NCBI GenBank assembly: GCA_944319875.1
Contig: CALUFR010000095.1
Location: 1 to 45,251 of the forward strand
From: an uncultured Bacteroides sp.
Lineage (GTDB): Bacteria > Bacteroidota > Bacteroidia > Bacteroidales > Bacteroidaceae
Reading direction: 5' to 3'
DNA: 45,251 nucleotides
Shown here: positions 40,216 to 45,251 of the stretch, piece after piece
Numbering within the stretch: the stretch's first letter is position 1
Layout: every line of letters starts with the position of its first letter
Position numbers and translations under genes: made by a program
The notes under the pieces: model-generated
What the model was told of the DNA's origin: nothing
What the model saw: the letters and a program-made list of their open reading frames with translations, nothing else
Database searches by the model: none

Positions 40216-40402
40216 GCTTTTGAAATAGTTTTTGCCTGGCATATAAATTAAGGAGAAACGTCCGTAATGACTTGACGCTACCTTTTTCACAGAAAAAAAG
40301 GGAAAAACAGAAATATCCGAAAAAAAATTCGTCACTTTGCAACCTTTATGAGGCATGGCTTCGTCTAACAGACAAAGAAAATCAAAAAACAAATAAAAAA
40401 CG

Positions 40403-41161
40403 ATGAATATGAAACGTATCCTTATCTTACTCGGCCTGATGGCCGCAACAGTTCTGGGCATGCAGGCCGAAAACCGTACCGTGACTGACACGCTGGACGG
40501 GAAAAAACGAGTGATAGAACTGCAAGACACCGTGATAGACGGGAAGGAAGTCACCGACACGCTGAGCATCACTACGTATGAAGGCAAGGGTGAACCTGCC
40601 GTAACAAAGAAAGCAGGGGTGACTATCGAGGTAAAAGATGACGGCGAGTATCTCTTTGGGATTGAAAAAAGTTTATGGGACTTAGCAATTATCCCCATCA
40701 TAGCCATTGTCTTTGTCTTCGGCCTGCCCATCCTACTCATCTTCATCATCTTCTACTTCCGCTACAAGAACCGGAAGGCCAAGTATCGACTGGCAGAACA
40801 AGCGCTGGCTGCCGGACAACAGTTGCCACCTGAGTTTTTTAAAGAAGCAGAAAACAAGGACCTGCGCAGCCGGGGTATCAAGAATATCTTCTTAGGGTTG
40901 GGACTCTTTATCTTTCTGTGGGCACTCACCGGAGAGTTCGGATTGGGCTGCATCGGGCTGCTCATTCTGTTCACGGGCTTCGGGCAGGTCATCATCTATT
41001 ATACTCAACCGGAAAGAGAAGACGGACGACCCTTCATCCGCATGGAACGCAATGAGAAAACCGGAGAGCGCTACATGAAAGTGGGTGGCATCGAACTCCA
41101 CAAGCAGCCTGAGAAAGAAGAGACCTCCGCCGCCGAAGACACCAACGAGCCGAAAGAATGA
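40403..41161 (+). CDS. Membrane protein co-transcribed with an ECF sigma factor (DUF6249-like)
   Basis: A 252-aa protein with a signal peptide (to about residue 22, GMQA), an extracytoplasmic region of about 65 residues, and membrane helices near 94-117 (IIPIIAIVFVFGLPILLIF) and in two segments over about 160-200. The C-terminus is charged and cytoplasmic. It resembles Bacteroidetes proteins I recall as DUF6249, often beside ECF sigma genes. Its stop overlaps the sigma start (ATGA), so the proteins are made together and the membrane protein may sense or hold the sigma factor; that role is inferred. A near-consensus -7 box (TCACTTTG, 40332-40339) lies upstream. MKRILIL two codons in is an alternative start. 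Confidence 0.75.
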   Translation: MNMKRILILLGLMAATVLGMQAENRTVTDTLDGKKRVIELQDTVIDGKEVTDTLSITTYEGKGEPAVTKKAGVTIEVKDDGEYLFGIEKSLWDLAIIPIIAIVFVFGLPILLIFIIFYFRYKNRKAKYRLAEQALAAGQQLPPEFFKEAENKDLRSRGIKNIFLGLGLFIFLWALTGEFGLGCIGLLILFTGFGQVIIYYTQPEREDGRPFIRMERNEKTGERYMKVGGIELHKQPEKEETSAAEDTNEPKE

Positions 41162-41703
41162 GCCAACTCAATGACATATCGCTGATTGCGCAGGTCGTGG
41201 TGTTCCACAACACCCGCGCCTTCGACCAGCTGGTCAGGAAGTACCAATCGCCCGTGAGGCGCTTCTTCCTGAACCTGACCTGCGGTGACAGCGAACTGAG
41301 CGATGACCTGGCACAAGACACTTTTATCCGTGCCTACACCAGCCTGGCCTCCTTCAAGAACCTGTCCAGCTTCTCAACCTGGCTCTACCGCATTGCGTAT
41401 AACCAATATTATGACTATCTTCGCGGACGGAAAGAGACTGATGACCTGGACATGGCGCGGGTGGATGTCCGCTACAGCGTCAGCCAGCCGGACACGGATC
41501 TGCATTCGGACCTGCACCGTGCACTGGCTACGCTAAAAGACATCGAACGCACCTGCATCACCCTCTTCTACCTGGAGGATCAGAGCATCGACAAGATAGC
41601 AAGCATTACCGGATGCCCCACGGGAACCGTAAAAAGCCACCTTTCGAGGGCCAAGGAGAAGATGGCAACGTACTTAAAGCAGAATGGTTATGACGGAAAA
41701 TAA
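41158..41703 (+). CDS. ECF-type RNA polymerase sigma factor
   Basis: A 181-aa sigma-70 family protein with only regions 2 and 4. Region 2 (about 15-90) has FDQLVRKYQSPVRRFFLNLT, DDLAQDTFIRAYTSL and FSTWLYRIAYNQYYDYLR. Region 4 (about 120-175) has ERTCITLFYLEDQSIDKIA and GCPTGTVKSHLSRAKEKM. Start overlaps the upstream stop by four bases. A short TM protein follows, overlapping its 3' end. The trio probably forms a self-contained envelope-signal module; which genes it controls cannot be read. Confidence 0.96.
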   Translation: MSQLNDISLIAQVVVFHNTRAFDQLVRKYQSPVRRFFLNLTCGDSELSDDLAQDTFIRAYTSLASFKNLSSFSTWLYRIAYNQYYDYLRGRKETDDLDMARVDVRYSVSQPDTDLHSDLHRALATLKDIERTCITLFYLEDQSIDKIASITGCPTGTVKSHLSRAKEKMATYLKQNGYDGK

Positions 41704-42016
41704 TGACAAATTACTGGAAAACTTCTTTGCCGAACGGCGGCAGGAAGTGGCCGACAATGGGTTCACACGCCGCGTGATGCACAACCTGCCCCGCCGAAGC
41801 AACCGCCTGGCACGCCTCTGGACGGCCGGAGGATTTACGCTGGCCGCCGTACTGTTCGTCATGCTGGACGGAATACAGCTGGTGGGAGAGACGCTGCGCG
41901 AGGCGTTCACCTCCACCATAGAAAGCGGCATGGCACAGACTGACCCCAAATCCCTGGCATTGGCCGTCGTGGTATTATTGTTCTTTATGTATAAAAAAAT
42001 AGCTTCTTTGGCATAA
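41684..42016 (+). CDS. Short anti-sigma-like membrane protein
   Basis: A 110-aa protein overlapping the end of the sigma gene by 20 bases (or 14 if the second ATG, 41690, is used, giving MTENNDKLLENFF). The cytoplasmic N-terminal ~45 residues carry DNGFTRRVMHNLPRR, seen in small Bacteroidetes proteins that follow ECF sigma genes (I recall DUF5056, unsure). Two membrane helices lie around 46-66 (GGFTLAAVLFVMLDG) and 92-107. No zinc anti-sigma HxxxCxxC motif is present. A role in restraining the upstream sigma is inferred from gene order and the short cytoplasmic head plus TM layout. Confidence 0.75.
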   Translation: MVMTENNDKLLENFFAERRQEVADNGFTRRVMHNLPRRSNRLARLWTAGGFTLAAVLFVMLDGIQLVGETLREAFTSTIESGMAQTDPKSLALAVVVLLFFMYKKIASLA

Positions 42017-42064
42017 AAACCGCTTTTTCTTGCTGATAAAAACAATATTGTCAACAAGATATTA

Positions 42065-42072
42065 TATCTTTG
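42065..42072 (+). promoter_or_regulatory. -7 promoter element of the PLD gene
   Basis: TATCTTTG, an exact TAnnTTTG match, predicts a start near 42079, only about ten bases before the ATG. No -33 box at normal spacing. Confidence 0.55.
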
Positions 42073-42088
42073 TCCGGCAAAAACTAAG

Positions 42089-43339
42089 ATGACAAAGAGA
42101 GTTTTCATATATCACTTATTACTGACAACGGCATTATTACTCCCCATCGGACATACCGCTGCCCAGGGCATCCGCAGCGACAGCGTCGTCATGCAACGGC
42201 TGAAAGAAATGGGCGCTCCGCTGACCTGCAACAACCGTGTAGAATTGCTGATGAGCGGTGAAGATAAGTTCACCGATCTGTTCAAAGCCATCCGCGGTGC
42301 ACGCCACCACATTCACCTGGAGTACTTCAACTTCCGCAACGACTCCATCGCCGGTGTCCTCTTCCGCCTGCTGGCACAAAAGGTTAAAGAAGGCGTGGAG
42401 GTGCGCGCGCTGTTCGACGCTTTCGGCAACCTGTCGAACAACAAGCCCCTGAAGAAAAAACACTTGAAAGCCATCCGAGAGCAAGGCATCGAAATCGTGA
42501 AGTTCGATCCCTTCACCTTCCCCTGGTTCAACCACGCCGCCCACCGCGACCACCGCAAGATTGTAGTCATCGACGGCAAAATAGGCTATACGGGCGGGAT
42601 GAACGTGGCCGACTACTACATCAAGGGGTTGCCCAAGATAGGCGAATGGCACGACATCCATGCCCGCATCGACGGCGACGCCGTGCGCTACCTGCAAGGC
42701 ATCTTCCTGACCATGTGGAACCGCGAGACGGGGCAGCACGTCGGCGGGCCGGCATACTTCCCCGACACACCCCAATTGCCGGACAGCATCGCCGAGGAAA
42801 TCATGATTGTGGACCGCATGCCGCGCAAGACGCCGCGCTCCATCAGCCGCGCCTACGCCACCTCCATCTACGAGGCCGACAGCCTGATACGCATCGTGAA
42901 CCCCTACTTCGTGCCGACCAAGTCCATCCGCAAAGCCATCAAGCACGCACTGAAAAAAGGCACAGAGGTGGAAATCATGGTACCGCGGGTGTCCGACGTG
43001 CCTTTTACGCCCGAAGCGGCCTTCTACATCCTGCACAAGCTGATGAAAAAAGGAGCCAAGGTATATCTGTTCAACGGCGGCTTCCACCACTCCAAGGTGA
43101 TGATGGTGGACGGCAGCTTCTGCACCGTGGGCACGGCCAACCTGAACAGCCGCAGCCTGCGCTACGACTATGAGACCAACGCCTTCATCTTCGACCCCGA
43201 AACAACGGCCGAACTGACCGAAATGTTCGAACGCGACAAACTACGCAGCACGCTGCTGACGCCCGAAGTATGGAAAGAGCGCTCGGCCTGGAAGAAGTTT
43301 GTGGGATGGTTCGGCAATCTGCTGACACCTTTCCTCTGA
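42089..43339 (+). CDS. Phospholipase D / cardiolipin-synthase family protein with signal peptide
   Basis: A 416-aa protein with two HKD motifs: HRKIVVID (H155, K157, D162) and HSKVMMVD (H334, K336, D341), each followed by a G-x-x-N (GYTGGMN and TANLNSRS). It therefore belongs to the PLD superfamily and is close to bacterial cardiolipin synthases, which join two phosphatidylglycerols. Unlike many ClsA proteins it opens with a cleavable-type signal (residues 1-25, HTAAQ) rather than two membrane helices, so it may act in the periplasm or be lipid-associated there. It has its own promoter and lies between the sigma module and the thyA operon. Confidence 0.92.
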   Translation: MTKRVFIYHLLLTTALLLPIGHTAAQGIRSDSVVMQRLKEMGAPLTCNNRVELLMSGEDKFTDLFKAIRGARHHIHLEYFNFRNDSIAGVLFRLLAQKVKEGVEVRALFDAFGNLSNNKPLKKKHLKAIREQGIEIVKFDPFTFPWFNHAAHRDHRKIVVIDGKIGYTGGMNVADYYIKGLPKIGEWHDIHARIDGDAVRYLQGIFLTMWNRETGQHVGGPAYFPDTPQLPDSIAEEIMIVDRMPRKTPRSISRAYATSIYEADSLIRIVNPYFVPTKSIRKAIKHALKKGTEVEIMVPRVSDVPFTPEAAFYILHKLMKKGAKVYLFNGGFHHSKVMMVDGSFCTVGTANLNSRSLRYDYETNAFIFDPETTAELTEMFERDKLRSTLLTPEVWKERSAWKKFVGWFGNLLTPFL

Positions 43340-43405
43340 GTTTCTTCTCAATCCGCACCCTCCATACAGACATAAAGCCGCGCGTCAAAAAACAAAGAAG
43401 ATTTC

Positions 43406-43436
43406 TTGTATGGTTCGAGGAATAGGCTTACTTTTG
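43406..43436 (+). promoter_or_regulatory. Promoter of the secreted-protein-thyA-folA operon
   Basis: TTG (43406-43408) and TACTTTTG (43429-43436) are 20 nt apart, a full consensus pair. The predicted start near 43443 gives a leader of about 19 nt. Confidence 0.75.
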
Positions 43437-43461
43437 CGTATTCAACCAAAAAAACATCGAC

Positions 43462-44097
43462 ATGAAACAAAAAGTTCTTCTACTAACACTTCTGATAGCG
43501 CAGGCATCTCTGTCGATACACGGTCAAGATGTCAGAACGGAAGATTCCATAACCGTAGCGTACGAAATGCCCAAAGATGATTTTCTGTACAAGCTTATGG
43601 ACTTTCAAAAGATTTATGCCTTTGACGTGACAGTGAAAAGCACCAAAAAAGGCCTGCCTTACAGCATCGACATGGTGCAGTGCACAGACGGAGAAGTAAC
43701 ACGAAAACCGCTCACAAGGAATATCCCAATGCGGCTGGACACATTGAACCACTTCCATTTCTTCGCCCAAGCAGCTTCGAAGGACACGGCACACATAGCT
43801 TTGTTTTCACACATCAGCGCCGAATGGAACATTCCTATCCATACACAAAACTGCATACTGATGGAAGTCCTGCCGCCACATGCCTACGCGACGACCGACA
43901 CCATTCCGCTCATAGCCTATACCCCCGGACATCAGATTACAACGGAATGGAAGGGACAAACCATGAAAGCCATTGACTATTGTGGCGTGCGCTTCTCGAA
44001 GAAACAGCCTTCGGAGTGGTACAAGGCATTCGACCTGAAAGATTACCTATATTTTGAACTGATACTTTCACCCCGAAAGAAAGAGGCTGAACAATGA
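43462..44097 (+). CDS. Secreted protein of unknown function, first gene of the thyA operon
   Basis: A 211-aa protein with a signal peptide (to about residue 21, SIHGQ). The mature part has alternating beta-rich stretches ([42 protein letters not shown]) and two to three Cys. I do not recognise the family with confidence. Its stop overlaps the thyA start (ATGA), so it is co-translated with thymidylate synthase, and the shared promoter lies in front of it. A functional link with nucleotide synthesis is not evident; the arrangement may only reflect operon growth. It has no lipobox. Confidence 0.75.
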   Translation: MKQKVLLLTLLIAQASLSIHGQDVRTEDSITVAYEMPKDDFLYKLMDFQKIYAFDVTVKSTKKGLPYSIDMVQCTDGEVTRKPLTRNIPMRLDTLNHFHFFAQAASKDTAHIALFSHISAEWNIPIHTQNCILMEVLPPHAYATTDTIPLIAYTPGHQITTEWKGQTMKAIDYCGVRFSKKQPSEWYKAFDLKDYLYFELILSPRKKEAEQ

Positions 44098-44888
44098 AAC
44101 AATACTTAGACCTGCTCAACCGGATACTGACTGAAGGAACCGAGAAAAGCGACCGCACCGGCACGGGCACCATCAGCGTGTTCGGCCACCAGATGCGCTT
44201 CAATCTGGACGACGGCTTTCCCTGTCTCACTACCAAGAAGCTACACCTGAAGTCCATCATCTACGAACTGCTCTGGTTCCTCCGGGGCGACACCAACGTG
44301 AAGTACCTGCAAGAACACGGTGTACGCATCTGGAACGAATGGGCCGACGCGGACGGCAACCTGGGGCACATCTACGGCTACCAGTGGCGCTCATGGCCCG
44401 ACTATCGCGGCGGCTTCATCGACCAGATTAGCGAAGCGGTGGAAACCATCAAGCACAATCCCGACTCGCGCCGCATCATCGTGAGCGCCTGGAACGTGGG
44501 CGACCTGGACAATATGAACCTGCCGCCCTGCCACGCCTTCTTCCAGTTCTACGTAGCCGACGGACGGCTGAGCCTGCAACTGTACCAACGCAGTGCGGAT
44601 ACCTTTTTGGGCGTGCCGTTCAACATCGCCTCGTACGCCCTGCTGCTACAGATGATGGCCCAGGTGACAGGCTTGAAAGCGGGCGATTTCATCCACACGC
44701 TGGGTGACGCACATATCTACCTGAACCACCTGGAACAGGTAAAGCTGCAACTGACGCGCGAACCGCGCCCCCTGCCGCAGATGAAAATCAATCCGGACGT
44801 AAAGAGTATCTTCGACTTCCAATACGAGGACTTCGAACTGGTGAACTACGACCCGCACCCTCACATTGCGGGCAAAGTATCCGTTTAA
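44094..44888 (+). CDS. thyA: Thymidylate synthase ThyA
   Basis: A 264-aa enzyme, the same length as E. coli ThyA, that methylates dUMP using methylene-tetrahydrofolate. The nucleophile C146 is in [12 protein letters not shown], at the E. coli numbering. R21 in [29 protein letters not shown] and the FNIASYALL substrate block are all intact. It overlaps the upstream stop by four bases and is followed 22 bases later by folA, which regenerates the folate product. Confidence 0.98.
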   Translation: MKQYLDLLNRILTEGTEKSDRTGTGTISVFGHQMRFNLDDGFPCLTTKKLHLKSIIYELLWFLRGDTNVKYLQEHGVRIWNEWADADGNLGHIYGYQWRSWPDYRGGFIDQISEAVETIKHNPDSRRIIVSAWNVGDLDNMNLPPCHAFFQFYVADGRLSLQLYQRSADTFLGVPFNIASYALLLQMMAQVTGLKAGDFIHTLGDAHIYLNHLEQVKLQLTREPRPLPQMKINPDVKSIFDFQYEDFELVNYDPHPHIAGKVSV

Positions 44889-44910
44889 CACCCCAAAAAC
44901 GAAAAAAAAC

Positions 44911-45251
44911 ATGATCAGCATCATAGCCGCCGTAGACCGCCGCATGGCCATCGGCTTCCAAAACAAACTGCTTTTCTGGTTGCCCAACGACCTGAAACGC
45001 TTCAAGGCACTGACTACAGGACACACCATCATCATGGGCCGTAAAACCTTTGAATCATTACCCAAAGGTGCCCTGCCCAACCGACGAAACATCGTACTCT
45101 CGTCCAACGCTGCTACTAGCTGCACGGGTGCGGAAGTTTTCACCAGCCTGGAGGAAGCCCTAAGCCACTGCGATACCGACGAAGAGGTCTATATCATCGG
45201 CGGCGAAAGCGTCTACCGGCAAGCCCTGCCGCTGGCCGACCGGCTCTGTCT
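44911..45251 (+). CDS. folA: Dihydrofolate reductase, cut by the right edge
   Basis: An open frame of 113 codons running to the window end. It starts MISIIAAVDRRMAIG and contains LLFWLPNDLKRF, placing the catalytic Asp at residue 27 as in E. coli. GRKTFESLP and the late VYIIGGESVYRQALPLAD are the NADPH and folate-site hallmarks. The C-terminal third lies outside the window. It follows thyA by 22 bases, forming the usual thyA-folA pair that recycles dihydrofolate. Confidence 0.95.
   Translation, partial: MISIIAAVDRRMAIGFQNKLLFWLPNDLKRFKALTTGHTIIMGRKTFESLPKGALPNRRNIVLSSNAATSCTGAEVFTSLEEALSHCDTDEEVYIIGGESVYRQALPLADRLC

Noticed and set aside
39817-40749. 310-codon minus-strand frame covering the small His-rich gene
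   Set aside because: Its upstream two-thirds run opposite the DUF6249-like gene and across the promoter at 40185-40215. The internal ATG at 40134 opens a clean signal-like N-terminus.
1-45251. Prophage, conjugative element or insertion sequence
   Set aside because: No integrase, transposase, relaxase, portal or tail gene and no attachment-site duplication were seen in the window.

Overview
The window looks like a chromosomal stretch from a gut Bacteroides or close relative. Supporting signs: at least nine intergenic regions carry the Bacteroidetes -7 element TAnnTTTG, several with a TTG/TTTG box 18-20 nt upstream; there are two TonB-dependent receptors with N-terminal carboxypeptidase-regulatory-like domains, Rex, MeaB, a Porin_O_P protein and DUF1573 repeats; most genes lack a strong Shine-Dalgarno. 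No rRNA, tRNA, integrase, transposase or phage gene was seen. The genes are mostly core-type, and the unusual material lies in the intergenic DNA and in small genes.

Layout. 1-4.3 kb: a GH105-type lipoprotein hydrolase, an Hsp20 chaperone and an iron-dependent alcohol dehydrogenase, separated by repeat-rich gaps. One repeat (2640-3058) is a long inverted-repeat element whose two arms fold alike but differ by compensatory base changes. 4.4-9.5 kb: a TonB-dependent receptor followed by a lipoprotein made of two ~360-residue copies of a beta-helix-like unit. 9.5-21 kb (minus strand): an MscS channel, a TOPRIM-like DUF4435 protein and an ABC/OLD-type ATPase in one probable operon; then MeaB with a DUF1573 protein, and a giant alpha-2-macroglobulin-like protein without a recognisable thioester.

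21.1-21.6 kb: a compact, apparently unannotated unit encoding two micropeptides (24 and 29 aa). It has a consensus promoter, a near-repeated dyad site at and upstream of the start, a structured spacer and a terminator. 21.7-28 kb: PepD; a Porin_O_P protein with an 11-bp direct-repeat array upstream, convergent with a secreted phosphoesterase; a minus-strand run rex-FAH-ispF-phosphoesterase; and a divergent SUI1/YciH gene. 28-37 kb: a surface-glycan block (LpxL-like acyltransferase, Stealth-type phosphotransferase, GT92-like, fucosyltransferase-like, then UDP-galactopyranose mutase convergent with a WbbI-like galactofuranosyltransferase and two related GT2-type enzymes, one of them a two-domain fusion). 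This is best read as a galactofuranose-containing LPS/LOS or other glycolipid pathway rather than a classical Bacteroides capsule locus.

37-45 kb: a TonB receptor with a CxxC in its plug, encoded after a small His-rich membrane protein (probable metal uptake); a membrane protein/ECF sigma/short TM protein operon; a secreted PLD-family enzyme; and a secreted protein overlapping thyA, followed by folA, which runs off the right edge.

The strongest leads for something undescribed are the micropeptide unit (21131-21608), the covarying inverted-repeat element (2640-3058), the ATPase-TOPRIM-MscS operon (9553-12763), and a recurring intergenic design of 21-23-bp tandem repeats with dyad cores. Family assignments rest on motif recognition only; no database search was possible.
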